Shown: positions 16,592-25,665 of the stretch, in pieces
Layout: each line of letters starts with the position of its first letter
Numbering within the stretch: position 1 is the stretch's first letter
Source of the DNA: an uncultured Ruminococcus sp.
Lineage (GTDB): Bacteria; Bacillota; Clostridia; Oscillospirales; Acutalibacteraceae
DNA length: 33,581 bases
Assembly: GCA_902802795.1 (NCBI GenBank)
Contig: CADCNI010000029.1
Coordinates: forward strand, 1 to 33,581
Direction of reading: 5' to 3'
The notes under the pieces: generated by a model
The model's database searches: none
What the model was told of the DNA's origin: nothing
Seen by the model: the letters and a program-made list of their open reading frames with translations, nothing else
Program-made: the position numbers and the translations under genes

Positions 16592-16610
16592 GTTCGGTCA
16601 ACCTTCCATT

Positions 16611-17288
16611 TTACTCTCTCTTATCCTGTGCGGCGTTCGCGGCGGAGAGAGCCTCTTGCCCGTACTGACAGAAGCCGCCGAGCGGACACCCGCCGCATTT
16701 GGGCGAACGCGCCGTGCAGGTGTCCCGTCCGAACAGCACAAAGCGATGGCAGAGGTTGTTGCCCTCGCTCGGTTCCACGCAGGCGCGCAGCTGCTTTTCC
16801 ACCTTGTTGGGGTCTTTGGCACCGTCGGTCAGTCCGATTCTGCCGGATATGCGGATGCAGTGGGTGTCCGCGACAATGGCGGGCTGTCCGTACACGTCGC
16901 CTAAAATAAGATTGGCGGTCTTGCGTCCTACGCCGGGAAGCTTCAGCAGTTCCTGCATGCTGTCGGGGACAATGCCGTTGTATTGATCGCGAAGCATCAG
17001 GGAAAGCTGCTTGATATCGCGTGCCTTGGTGTTGAAAAGACCGCAGGATTGGATGATCTCCCCGATTTCCTCCACTGAGGCATGGCAGAGATTGTCGAGC
17101 GTCGGATATTTGGCAAACAAAACCGGCGTGACCTTGTTCACACGCGCGTCGGTGCATTGCGCCGACAGACGGACGGCGATGAGAAGCTGTATCGGGGTGG
17201 TGTAGGTCAGTGAACACATCGCGTCGGGATAGATTTTCTTGAGCGCCGCGACTGTCCGGGCGGCAAGCTGCTGTTTGTCTTCATTCAT
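16611..17288 (-). CDS. nth: Endonuclease III
   Basis: DNA glycosylase/AP lyase removing oxidised pyrimidines in base-excision repair. The 225 residues fit the family. The helix-hairpin-helix LPGVGRKTANLIL supplies the catalytic Lys, VADTHCIRI the catalytic Asp, and the C-terminal CX6CX2CX5C (TCTARSPKCGGCPLGGFC) the [4Fe-4S] cluster. A GTG at 17297 extends the frame, but AGGAG lies 10 bases before the ATG at 17288 and only one base before the GTG, so the ATG is preferred. It is followed by the DinB-like gene. Confidence 0.96.
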   Translation of the reverse strand: MNEDKQQLAARTVAALKKIYPDAMCSLTYTTPIQLLIAVRLSAQCTDARVNKVTPVLFAKYPTLDNLCHASVEEIGEIIQSCGLFNTKARDIKQLSLMLRDQYNGIVPDSMQELLKLPGVGRKTANLILGDVYGQPAIVADTHCIRISGRIGLTDGAKDPNKVEKQLRACVEPSEGNNLCHRFVLFGRDTCTARSPKCGGCPLGGFCQYGQEALSAANAAQDKRE

Positions 17289-17400
17289 GCGGCGCACACT
17301 CCTTTGTGTATTCTCTGTCCCTTTTCATGATGGTTTTATCGGATAAAATCATGTTTTATGATTCCTTTCAAATAAGTTTCCTCCGCAGAGAACGAAAGCT

Positions 17401-17934
17401 TTATTTTTGCCACTCATCCTGCAATATCGCGTATTGCAGTGTGTCCTGCCAGACAGGATTACCCTGCAAGTCTTTTTTATAATAGACGCTTTGTTTGAAT
17501 TCTCCCTCGCGGCGCATGCCGAGGCGCTCCATCAGTTTCCATGAACGCTCGTTGAGGGGATTGCATTCCGCCATAACGCGGTGGACTTTCAGCGTGCCAA
17601 AGGCGTAATCGAGCAGCGCGGCCGCCGCTTCGGTGGCATAGCCCTGCCCCTGCCACTGGCGGCTGAATACAAAGCCCAGTTCCCTTGTGTCGTAATTGCG
17701 CTTGCCGAGATAGAGATTGCCGATCAGGCGTCCGCCTTTGGGGGTAACGGCGAAAAATTCGTCCGAATGAGAGCGGAATTCCGCTTCCCGCACCGCTTCG
17801 GAACGGGTGTAGGGTTCATACGGCTCGTATTTGACCACTTCTTTGTCCGATAAATATTCAAAAAGCTCCCAGAAATCATCCGGTCGGAATTTTCTGATGA
17901 CAAGTCGCTGTGTTTCGATGGGTTGATATGCCAT
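17401..17934 (-). CDS. GNAT N-acetyltransferase, RimJ/RimL type
   Basis: A 177-residue acetyl-CoA-dependent transferase. Acetyl-CoA binding is shown by RQWQGQGYATEAAAALLDYAF and the C-terminal part by NERSWKLMERLGMRREG, both typical of the RimJ/RimL/YdaF group that acetylates protein N-termini or small amines. The frame opens at 17979, but ETQRLVIRKF is the standard N-terminus and GGAGG seven bases before the ATG at 17934 fixes the start. The upstream stretch is the tRNA-Gly terminator. The substrate is unknown. Confidence 0.88.
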   Translation of the reverse strand: MAYQPIETQRLVIRKFRPDDFWELFEYLSDKEVVKYEPYEPYTRSEAVREAEFRSHSDEFFAVTPKGGRLIGNLYLGKRNYDTRELGFVFSRQWQGQGYATEAAAALLDYAFGTLKVHRVMAECNPLNERSWKLMERLGMRREGEFKQSVYYKKDLQGNPVWQDTLQYAILQDEWQK

Positions 17935-17964
17935 AGTGCTGCCTCCAAAGGGGATAATGAAAAA

Positions 17965-17996
17965 AGAAAAGCGCCACAAGATTCGTTGTGGCGCTT
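17965..17996 (-). terminator. tRNA-Gly terminator
   Basis: AAGCGCCACAA (17969-17979) pairs perfectly with 17986-17996 around a 6-nt loop, followed on the minus strand by TTTTCTTTTTT. It begins five bases after the CCA end of the tRNA gene. Confidence 0.88.
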
Positions 17997-18001
17997 ACAA
18001 A

Positions 18002-18077
18002 TGGAGCGGAATACGAGGCTCGAACTCGCTACCTCCACCTTGGCAAGGTGGCGCTCTACCAGATGAGCTAATTCCGC
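18002..18077 (-). tRNA. tRNA-Gly (GCC)
   Basis: A complete 76-nt cloverleaf read on the minus strand. The acceptor stem GCGGAAT pairs with ATTCCGC, the D-arm is GCTC...GAGC, the anticodon stem CCACC/GGTGG encloses loop TTGCCAA with anticodon GCC (18042-18044), the T-arm GCGAG-TTCGAAC-CTCGT has a G-T closing pair, and CCA is encoded. It reads GGC and GGT glycine codons. Confidence 0.97.
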
Positions 18078-18187
18078 GTGCCTGTTTGCGATTGCCTGAT
18101 TATTATAGCAAACGCAAACGGGTTTGTCAAGTGTTTTTTGAAATTTTTTCGGAATATTGTGACTGAATCGTTTGTCCGAATGAAAAA

Positions 18188-19414
18188 TTACTTCATAGCC
18201 TTGTGGAAGACCTTTTTGCCTTTTTTGATGACGAGGTAGCCCTTGTCTCCGAAGTCCGCGTCGGTCACGGTGGCCTTGGTATCGGTGACTTTTGCGTCAT
18301 TGATTGCCACGCCCCCCTGTTCAATGAGTCTGCGCGCCTCACCGTTGGATTTGCAAAGCCCGCAGCGCACCATCAGGTTCAGCACACCCATCGCGCCGTC
18401 CGTAAAGTCCTCCGCCGCCAACTGCGTGGAAGGCATATTATCGCTGTCGCCGCCGGAAACAAAAATGGCTTTGGCCGCGGACATGGCTTTTTCCGCTTCC
18501 TCCTTGCCGTGCACCAGCGCGGTCAGCTCGTAGGCGAGGATTTCTTTTGCCTTGTTGAGCTGGCTTCCCTCCCAGTCGTTCATCTTGTCGATTTCTTCCA
18601 GCGGCAGGAAGGTCAGCATCCGAATGCATTTGAGAACGTCCGCGTCGTCCACGTTGCGCCAATACTGGAAGAATTCGTAGGGTGAGGTCTTTTCGGGGTC
18701 GAGCCACACCGCGCCCTTGGCGGTCTTGCCCATTTTCTTGCCCTCGGAATTGAGAAGCAGGGTGATGGTCATGGCGTGCGCATCCTTGCCCAGTTTTTTG
18801 CGGATGAGTTCGGTGCCGCCCAGCATATTGGACCACTGGTCGTCGCCGCCGAACTGCATATTGCAGCCGTATTCCTTGAACAGATGGTAAAAGTCGTAGC
18901 TCTGCATGATCATGTAGTTGAATTCGAGAAAGCTCAGACCTTTTTCCATGCGCTGCTTGTAGCACTCGGCGCGCAGCATGTTGTTGACCGAGAAGCACGC
19001 GCCCACCTCGCGGAGTACGTCGATGTAATTGAGGTCGAGCAGCCAGTCTTTGTTGTCCACCAGCATGGCCTTGCCTTCGCCAAAGTCGATGAAGCGGCTC
19101 ATCTGCTTCTTGAAGCATTCCACGTTGTGCTGGATGGTTTCCACCGTCAGCACCTGCCGCAGGTCGCTTCTGCCGGAGGGGTCGCCGATCATGCCCGTGC
19201 CGCCGCCGACCAATGCGATGGGCTTGTTGCCCGCCATCTGAAGGCGTTTCATCAGACACAGCGCCATGAAGTGTCCCACATGCAGCGAATCCGCCGTGGG
19301 GTCAAATCCGATGTAAAAGGTGGCTTTGCCGTTGTTGATAAGGTTTCTGATTTCTTCTTCGTTTGTTACCTGCGCGATGAGTCCGCGGGCAACGAGTTCT
19401 TCGTAGATTTGCAT
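18188..19414 (-). CDS. tyrS: Tyrosyl-tRNA synthetase
   Basis: Charges tRNA-Tyr with tyrosine. A 408-residue class I synthetase with HIGH-type HVGH, the KMSKS loop as KKMGKT, substrate-pocket segments YIGFDPTADSLHVGH and GGDDQWSNMLGG, and a C-terminal S4 RNA-binding domain (GLCKSNGEARRLIEQGGVAIND). The frame opens at 19462 inside the T-box terminator; the family N-terminus MQIYEELVARGLI and GAGGAGGAA before the ATG at 19414 fix the start. It is monocistronic, under T-box control by uncharged tRNA-Tyr. Confidence 0.97.
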   Translation of the reverse strand: MQIYEELVARGLIAQVTNEEEIRNLINNGKATFYIGFDPTADSLHVGHFMALCLMKRLQMAGNKPIALVGGGTGMIGDPSGRSDLRQVLTVETIQHNVECFKKQMSRFIDFGEGKAMLVDNKDWLLDLNYIDVLREVGACFSVNNMLRAECYKQRMEKGLSFLEFNYMIMQSYDFYHLFKEYGCNMQFGGDDQWSNMLGGTELIRKKLGKDAHAMTITLLLNSEGKKMGKTAKGAVWLDPEKTSPYEFFQYWRNVDDADVLKCIRMLTFLPLEEIDKMNDWEGSQLNKAKEILAYELTALVHGKEEAEKAMSAAKAIFVSGGDSDNMPSTQLAAEDFTDGAMGVLNLMVRCGLCKSNGEARRLIEQGGVAINDAKVTDTKATVTDADFGDKGYLVIKKGKKVFHKAMK

Positions 19415-19441
19415 TTTGTGTTCCTCCTCTTTATATATAAG

Positions 19442-19746
19442 AAAAAAGTCCTCTGCCGTCAAAAACGACAGAGGACGAATTTAACTAATCCGTGTTACCA
19501 CCTCAATTTGCTTCCATTTCACAATGAAAGCCTTTGCAAGTGACGTTTGCCGCCGCCTGTAGACGGGATCACAAAGATCACTCTGCGCTGTAACGTGCGC
19601 CCACGTCCGTCCCTACTCTCCGCAAAAGATTTCAAAGCGGCAGCTCCGCGATGTATTTTGGCGAAAGGACAGCGCCGTCTCACACCCACCGACGGCTCTC
19701 TGCGGCTTGTCTGCTTTCGTTACTTTTTCGCATCATCGCCTTGTTG
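19442..19746 (-). promoter_or_regulatory. T-box leader (tRNA-Tyr sensing) of tyrS
   Basis: On the minus strand the leader carries the T-box core GAGGTGGTAACACGG (19490-19504) whose UGGU bulge can pair with the ACCA end of uncharged tRNA-Tyr. A terminator hairpin (GTCCTCTG 19469-19476 with 19448-19455, then six U) lies between it and the gene. In stem I the AGTAACG motif and a candidate specifier UAC (19653-19655, in AAAATACATCG), a tyrosine codon, fit. Transcription continues when uncharged tRNA-Tyr binds. Confidence 0.92.
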
Positions 19747-19752
19747 GTGATT

Positions 19753-19781
19753 ATTAAAACACATTTTGAGGGAAATGTCAA
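19753..19781 (-). promoter_or_regulatory. Promoter of tyrS T-box transcript
   Basis: On the minus strand TTGACA (19776-19781), a 17-bp spacer and TTTAAT (19753-19758) place the start near 19746, just before stem I of the T-box. Confidence 0.65.
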
Positions 19782-19796
19782 GAGGTTTATTTGCAA

Positions 19797-19831
19797 ATTT
19801 CCCATTTACAATTTCACATTTCACATTTCTT
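19797..19831. repeat. 7-bp tandem array (ATTTCAC type)
   Basis: Five consecutive heptamers ATTTCCC, ATTTACA, ATTTCAC, ATTTCAC, ATTTCTT end exactly at the stop codon of the HD-GYP gene. The same unit forms the array at 12391-12411. Confidence 0.65.
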
Positions 19832-20886
19832 TAATCATTGATGCCCAGCAGAGCCACGCGCTCAATTTCAGGGCGGATGCTGAGGAATACGTTGACAATA
19901 TCAGGATCAAAGTGACCGCCACTGCCTTTTTTGATGATATCAAACGCCTGATCGAAAGACATCTGTGGCTTATAGCTGCGTTTGGAAACCAGCGCGTCAA
20001 ACACGTCGGCAACTGCCAGTACCCGGGCGCAGAAAGGGATTTTGATGCCCTTGACGCCATAGGGATACCCCTTGCCGTTCCACCATTCGTGATGATAGGC
20101 TGCCATATCCTTGCCGAGCAGCAGGTAGTAGTTGTCGTCAATTTGCTTGGCGCATTCGTCGAGAATTTTGGCGCCCTCGATGGTATGGGTTTTCATCAGT
20201 TCAAATTCTTCTTCGGTGAGGTCGCCTTGTTTTTTAAGTACCGTGTCGGGAATTTTGATTTTGCCGATGTCGTGCAGCGGAGCTGCCAGCGTAATGCTCA
20301 TCACATAGCGGTCGTCGAGAAATTCAGGATACATGCCTTCTGTCCGCATTTTCTTCACCAGCGTTTCCACAATAGCGCTGACGCGGCGCACATGCATGCC
20401 TGTCACTTCATCGCGGGTGTCAATCATGTTGGCCAGCATCATGATAATCTGTGACTTCATTTTTTCTAGCTGCATTCTCTTTTTCTCGTTGTCGAGCTGA
20501 AGTCTGCGGCGGTAATCCTCCAGTTCCAGTGCGCGGGTAATTCTCGATTTCATGACCTGCGGCACAAAGGGCTTGGCGATAAAATCCACCGCTCCCATTT
20601 CGAGGCATTCCACCTCGGTCTGGGGATTGTTTTCCACCGTCAGGATGATGATGGGAATCTCACACCATTTGTCGCTGCCGCGGATCTTTTGCATGGTCTG
20701 TTTGCCGTCCATGTCGGGCATATTGAGATCCAGCAGAATCAGATCCGGCGTTTCGCGTTCCAGGTATTTCAGCGCCTGATAGCCGGAAATCACCGCAATG
20801 ACGGAGAATTCGTCACCGATTGCCTGTTTGGCCATGGCAAGCGTGGTTTTGTTGTCATCAATTACGAGAATTTTTTTCATTTTCAC
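19831..20886 (-). CDS. Response regulator with HD-GYP phosphodiesterase domain (RpfG-like)
   Basis: A 351-residue cytosolic protein predicted to degrade cyclic-di-GMP. The receiver (1-120) has DD, the phosphorylated Asp in LILLDLNMPDMDG and Lys in IAKPF. A short coiled linker rich in Lys/Glu leads to the HD-GYP domain (~150-330): LHDIGKIKIPD gives the HD pair, HHEWWNGKGYP the HHE and GYP motifs (Asn where Asp is more common before Gly), and RVLAVADVFDAL and GHFDPDIV complete the family pattern. GGAGGAG precedes the ATG. The hybrid kinase gene lies 159 bp upstream on the same strand and is the obvious phosphodonor. Confidence 0.93.
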   Translation of the reverse strand: MKMKKILVIDDNKTTLAMAKQAIGDEFSVIAVISGYQALKYLERETPDLILLDLNMPDMDGKQTMQKIRGSDKWCEIPIIILTVENNPQTEVECLEMGAVDFIAKPFVPQVMKSRITRALELEDYRRRLQLDNEKKRMQLEKMKSQIIMMLANMIDTRDEVTGMHVRRVSAIVETLVKKMRTEGMYPEFLDDRYVMSITLAAPLHDIGKIKIPDTVLKKQGDLTEEEFELMKTHTIEGAKILDECAKQIDDNYYLLLGKDMAAYHHEWWNGKGYPYGVKGIKIPFCARVLAVADVFDALVSKRSYKPQMSFDQAFDIIKKGSGGHFDPDIVNVFLSIRPEIERVALLGIND

Positions 20887-21045
20887 TTATTCTCCTCCGT
20901 TTAGGATAAAATGAAATGATAGTGTAGGGGGAATGTCACCGAAATATAACGGGGGAAAGGGAAACGGAAGACACATACAGATATTACCATTCATATCATA
21001 TATCGCAAATATTAATTGTATATAAACGAATCAAACAAAAGGGCG

Positions 21046-23817
21046 TTACAGTGCGCTCAGCGTCTGCGCCGCTTCGTCAAACATATAGTCGTTGAGCTGG
21101 TTGACGGCCCGGTGCAGGGCGGTGCGGTCGGATTTGTCGAGACGGAATTTCAGCAGCTCATTGATTTTGTCAATCGCCGCGTCGCTGTCAAAGCGCTCGA
21201 TCAGGCGGATGATTTCCACCGCTTCATTGTGCTTTTTCTGATTGGAAACAGGCTGCCGATCATTGTCGCCCGTTTCTTCTTCATCAAGGGATTCAAGGAG
21301 CCGGTTCTGTGTCAGGTAATTTTCTACGTTGACAAGCAATTGGTTGTATTGTCCCACCAACTCGCCGTAATGCTCCCGGATAAAATCGAGATCGCCCGTC
21401 TTGGCGGCGTTTTCATGCTGCTTGGCAAGCTCCGACAGATCGCCCGCGCCGATGCTGGCGGCTACGCTTTTGAGGGAATGCGACTCAATGCGGTAGGCCT
21501 TGACGTTTTCCTCCTCCGCGTATTTTTCCAGATAGGCGGATTTGCTCTTGCCGTCGTCAAGGAAGACGTTGAGAATATGATGATAGGCGTCGAGACTGCC
21601 GCCCATATTGAAGATACCGCGCGGCACGTCAAGCCCGTCGATCCGGATGGTTTTGCTGTCGGCGCGGATGGCGGAGGAAATGTATTCCTCGCGGGAGCGG
21701 TTGACGGTCATCATCGGATCCACTTTCTCGGCGTATTCGCTGAGCTGTTTCTCCTTGGGAATGTATTTTTTCAGCACAACGGCAAGCGTTTCGCTGCTCA
21801 TGGGTTTCTCCACAAAGTCGTCCATACCGTGGGAAAGGAACAGATCGCGCGCACTCTGACCGACATTGGCGGAAAGCGCCACGATCGGCACGTTCTTGAA
21901 ATACTCCCCTTCCATGGCGCGGATATGCTGCACGGTTTCGATGCCGTCCCAATCGGGCATCATGTGATCCATAAAGATCATGTCAAAATTGGGGTACTTC
22001 TGGATGACTTCGTAAGCCTCGCGTCCGCTGCTGACCATCTCCACATGAGGCTTGTAAACATTGAGAAGACCGGCGGTCACGCGGAGATTGACATAGTTGT
22101 CGTCCACCACGAGAATATGCGCGTCGGGGATGAACATATGGTTTTCGTATTTTTTGGAGCGCCGGAAATCATCGAGGTTGTCGCCCCGGATGAGAGCGGC
22201 GAGCTGACCGGTCAGCACCGGTTTGTGCATCATGAGGATATTGTCCTTGATGCCCGCGTCCACAAAGGTGTTGCGGTCAATGACCGTGACCAGACGCATA
22301 CGCTTGATCTTGAGGGCAAAGGTATTGACACCCGCAATGCCGGCGGCGTAGTCAAAAAAGAGCATCGCGCCGAAACGGTCGGCGTTGTAATAGTCCCACA
22401 CGGCGATGTCGCTGACCTCGATGACCGCCACGCCGAGGCTTTCGATGACGGTTTTCAGGTTTTCGCGGTAGCCCTTGTCGGGTTCGTATATGTACGCCAC
22501 ATAGCCGTCCGGGTCGGGAACGAAGGCAAGCTCCCGGCGGCTCTTGACCTTCTGCTCGATTTCCACGGTGAAGGTGGAGCCTTTGCCGTATTCGCTTTCC
22601 ACATAAATGCTGCCGTTCATCTTGTTGGCAAGACGCTGGGAGATGACCAGTCCCAGTCCCGTTCCCTCAATGCGCCGACTGCTGTCGGTGTCTACCTGTG
22701 TAAACTGTGAGAACAGCTTTTTCTGATCCTCGCGTGAAATGCCGATGCCGGTGTCGGAGATGGCGGCGGTCAGCCAGGAGTGGCCCAGATCGTCCACACG
22801 GTAGTTCAGCCTGAGCTTAATCATGCCATGCTCGGTAAATTTGGCCGCGTTGTTGAGAAGGTTGATGAGAATCTGACGGATTCTTGCTTCATCGCCGATC
22901 AGCTCGGCGGGAATATTGGGAGCGGCTTCCACCACAAAAGCCACGTCCTTTTCACCGATGCGGACGTTGATGATATTGGCCACATCGGAGAGAAGATTTT
23001 CGATGCGGTAGGGGGATTCCTCCAGATTCATCATATTGGCTTCGATTTTGGAAAAATCCAGAATATCGTTGACCATGCTCAGCAGATTGTGGGCAGAGGT
23101 CTGAATGGTGGTGACGTATTCTTCTTCCAGAGGAGTGAGGTTGTTTTGCAGCAGCAGTTCGCTCATGCCGCAGACCGCGATCATGGGCGTACGCATTTCA
23201 TGACTCATGTTGGCGAGAAAATCCGCTTTTTCTTTGGTACCTGCTTCGGCGTTGAGTTTCTCCTGCTCCACCATTTTGTAAAGCTCAGTAATGCTCTGGG
23301 CGCGTGACGCCATGATTTGTACCGCGTCGCGGAACCATACGATCATAAGAATAATGGCGGCGCTGCCGAGATAAAAAAGAAGCAGCCGGACGATTGAGCT
23401 GAAAGGCGTTTCGAGATGACTGAAAAACATATCCGGATAAAGCAGATACAGCGCGGCATACAGCATCGTGACATAGATGATCTGACAAACCGTTAACCCT
23501 ACCCGACGATAAAGCGCGGCAAAGCACATAATCATCAGGAACACTCCGTGAGCGGTGGAGAGCGTGTTGGTTTCCCAAGCGTAGGCGGTAGCCGCCGCCG
23601 TCATACACAGGGTAGCCAGGTATGCCTGCGGCGCTCCGTGCAGGGGCGGAATCCATGTCGGAATTGCCAGAATCAGCGGCAGACAGAAAATCATGACCGG
23701 AAGGTAGAGAGGCAGACCGCTCAGCAGACAGAATCCTCCGAATAAAGGGAAAAAGAGCAGAAATGCCCAAAAAATCAGTTTTTCCACCGTACGGTGGGTT
23801 ATTTCTTTATGCTTCAT
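21046..23817 (-). CDS. Membrane hybrid histidine kinase with REC and HPt domains (RpfC-like)
   Basis: A 923-residue sensor kinase. About six hydrophobic segments span residues ~12-175. The HisKA phospho-His is in FLANMSHEMRTPMIAVCGM and the HATPase shows NLLNNAAKF, DTGIGIS and GTGLGLVISQRL. A receiver-like segment with weak motifs (~430-545) is followed by an intact receiver (~575-700; HILVVDDN, MIFMDHMMPDWDG, VEKPM) and an HPt domain with the His in IESHSLKSVAASIGA (~810). GGAGGT before the ATG fixes the start. This His-Asp-His chain can pass phosphate to the HD-GYP regulator encoded next, an arrangement like RpfC/RpfG. No sensory ligand domain is apparent beyond the membrane segments. Confidence 0.93.
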   Translation of the reverse strand: MKHKEITHRTVEKLIFWAFLLFFPLFGGFCLLSGLPLYLPVMIFCLPLILAIPTWIPPLHGAPQAYLATLCMTAAATAYAWETNTLSTAHGVFLMIMCFAALYRRVGLTVCQIIYVTMLYAALYLLYPDMFFSHLETPFSSIVRLLLFYLGSAAIILMIVWFRDAVQIMASRAQSITELYKMVEQEKLNAEAGTKEKADFLANMSHEMRTPMIAVCGMSELLLQNNLTPLEEEYVTTIQTSAHNLLSMVNDILDFSKIEANMMNLEESPYRIENLLSDVANIINVRIGEKDVAFVVEAAPNIPAELIGDEARIRQILINLLNNAAKFTEHGMIKLRLNYRVDDLGHSWLTAAISDTGIGISREDQKKLFSQFTQVDTDSSRRIEGTGLGLVISQRLANKMNGSIYVESEYGKGSTFTVEIEQKVKSRRELAFVPDPDGYVAYIYEPDKGYRENLKTVIESLGVAVIEVSDIAVWDYYNADRFGAMLFFDYAAGIAGVNTFALKIKRMRLVTVIDRNTFVDAGIKDNILMMHKPVLTGQLAALIRGDNLDDFRRSKKYENHMFIPDAHILVVDDNYVNLRVTAGLLNVYKPHVEMVSSGREAYEVIQKYPNFDMIFMDHMMPDWDGIETVQHIRAMEGEYFKNVPIVALSANVGQSARDLFLSHGMDDFVEKPMSSETLAVVLKKYIPKEKQLSEYAEKVDPMMTVNRSREEYISSAIRADSKTIRIDGLDVPRGIFNMGGSLDAYHHILNVFLDDGKSKSAYLEKYAEEENVKAYRIESHSLKSVAASIGAGDLSELAKQHENAAKTGDLDFIREHYGELVGQYNQLLVNVENYLTQNRLLESLDEEETGDNDRQPVSNQKKHNEAVEIIRLIERFDSDAAIDKINELLKFRLDKSDRTALHRAVNQLNDYMFDEAAQTLSAL

Positions 23818-23885
23818 CGAATACCTCCGTTACTGCCATGCATCACTTTACCCATTAAACAAAAATCGTGTAAAATACAGATATT

Positions 23886-23914
23886 ATAGTATAATATCTT
23901 TACGTCTTTGTCAA
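23886..23914 (-). promoter_or_regulatory. Promoter of the hybrid kinase gene
   Basis: On the minus strand TTGACA (23909-23914) is followed after 17 bp by TACTAT (23886-23891), with an overlapping TATAAT three bases further. The gap 23818-24032 holds only this promoter and the terminator of the PBP gene. Confidence 0.55.
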
Positions 23915-24008
23915 TTGCTTTATCATTAATATTTTTTTAAAGATGTTTCCATTCCGGCTGCTTTGTGGAAAACGTCTTTTTTTGTAAAAAAGAAATGTGA
24001 AAAAGAGA

Positions 24009-24032
24009 GAAAAAATGCGTGAAAAAACACGC
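24009..24032 (-). terminator. Terminator of the PBP gene
   Basis: GCGTG (24017-24021) pairs with CACGC (24028-24032) directly after the stop codon on the minus strand, followed by A and six U. Confidence 0.7.
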
Positions 24033-25653
24033 TTATAATAATACGCTCATGCGATTGGCAATTTCCTGAAAGACCGGTCCCGCCGAGGCGCCGCCTGATG
24101 TGCCGCCTTCCGCGAGAACGACGCAGACATAGCGCGGATCTTCATAGGGAAAATAGCCCGCATACCATGCCTGATTGATGGTTTTGCCGTTGCGGATAAT
24201 GCCAGTTTCAGCGGTGCCGGTTTTGGCGGCCGATGTGATTTTGTCGGAAGCCCCCGCTTTGGCGGTTCCTTCCAGTACGGCGGAGCGCAGACAGATTCCG
24301 ATCTGCTCCGCGGTTTCCCGACTCATGGATTGTCGGGTTTCCCTCTGCACAGGAAGAGAAAGAATGTGGCCATGCCCGTCTGTCAGTCCTTTGAATACGG
24401 TGGGCTCTATATATTCGCCGCCACGCGCAATGGCCAGCATCATGCCTGTTATCTGTACCGGCGTGACGGTGAGCGTGCCTTGCCCGAAAGAAAAATTAGC
24501 AAGTGCGGCGGGTAGGGTCAGGGAAGAAGAAGAGGGGAGCGTTCCGGCTGAGGCGGCATAGTGAGAGGCAAGCTGGGTAGCACTGCCAAAACCCAGATTT
24601 TGCGCCATGTTGAGTATGGCGTCTCCTCCGATGGTCTGTGCGGTGTGAATGAAATAGGTGTTGCAAGAGTGGGCAATCGCGCTGTTTAAACTGACGCTGC
24701 CGTGTGCGGTGTGATTGATGCATCCCATCGTGAGATTTCCGATTTGGACGGTGCCTTCGCACGCATAGGATTCTTCCGGGTCAAGTCCGTTTTCCAGTGC
24801 TGCTGCTGCCACGACAGGTTTAAAGACCGACCCCGCATTGTAGGCAAGCAGCGCACGGTTGACCAGCGGAGAGCGTGTGTCTTGCAGCACGGCGGCAACA
24901 TCGCTGCGACGATAGGTTGGCAGGCTGGCCATGGCGAGTATTTCCCCGTTCGTCACATCCGCCACGATGACCGCGCCGCTTTCGATATGGTGGGCTGCTG
25001 CCGTTTCCGCAATGTTTTGGATGTGACTGTCGATGGTCAGCATAACGCCCCTGTCGGAATTGGCGGTGGTATCGGTGACTTCCTGTTTGGTGCCGTCCAG
25101 ACTTCTGCCTGCCGCGTTGACGCGGCAGGTGACGGCCAGTTCACCCGCCGCGTCGCTCAGCCACTGGTCATAGGCTCTTTCTATGCCGCTTTGTCCACTG
25201 TTTTCCGAGCAACTCCCTATCAGATGAAGGGCAAGGGCGTTGTCGGAGTAGCGTTTGGGAACCCGATAAACGGTGATGCCATCCGATTCACAGCTTCCGT
25301 CCGGCACTTCCACAGTAAAAGGAAAGGTTCCCTTGAATCGGTCTGCGATTTTTTTCAGGCTTTCGGCGTTCTGCGTTTCGTCGGTCGAAAGTACACGCAG
25401 CAGTGAGGCGGCGGTGTGAGGAGAGGGAATGACCACCGCTTTGTATTCATAAAATCCGCCTGCGAGTATGCTGCCGTTTCTGTCGTAAATTTTTCCCCGT
25501 GTCTCCGCAAGCCGGAGCGTGTAGGTGCTGTGACCCTGTGCCGCTGTCACATAGTCGCTTTCGTTGTCGATGACCAGCACACGTCCTATTATCAAGGTTA
25601 GCAGCAGCGAAAAGACACAGAACAACGCGATGGTTCTTTTTTCCGTAAGGCAT
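24033..25653 (-). CDS. Class B penicillin-binding protein (transpeptidase), frame disturbed at N-terminus
   Basis: A membrane-anchored D,D-transpeptidase cross-linking peptidoglycan, akin to PbpA/SpoVD/FtsI. An N-terminal membrane anchor (ALFCVFSLLLTLIIGRVL) is followed by a dimerisation segment (ETRGKIYDRNGSILAGG) and the penicillin-binding domain with SVFK, SCN and KTGTAE; no PASTA domains. The uninterrupted frame begins only at a TTG at 25625 without ribosome-binding site (530 residues). Just upstream, ATG 25653 starts MPYGKK in another frame. Removing one A from the A6 run (25637-25642) would give MPYGKRTIALFCVFS, a natural start. AGGAGG lies only one base before that ATG, so the true start remains unsure. 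The 357-bp mobile element ends 22 bp upstream of the ATG, within the 5' region of this gene. Confidence 0.82.
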
Positions 25654-25665
25654 TCCTCCTATTTT

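Noticed and set aside
21016-22710. 564-codon plus-strand frame
   Set aside because: It lies wholly antisense to the hybrid kinase, whose domains are unmistakable; the long open frame comes from codon bias of the real gene.
25637-25653. Programmed -1 frameshift at A-AAA-AAG in the PBP 5' region
   Set aside because: The slippery heptamer is present, but the PBP frame is +1 relative to the ATG frame, so a -1 shift would not enter it.
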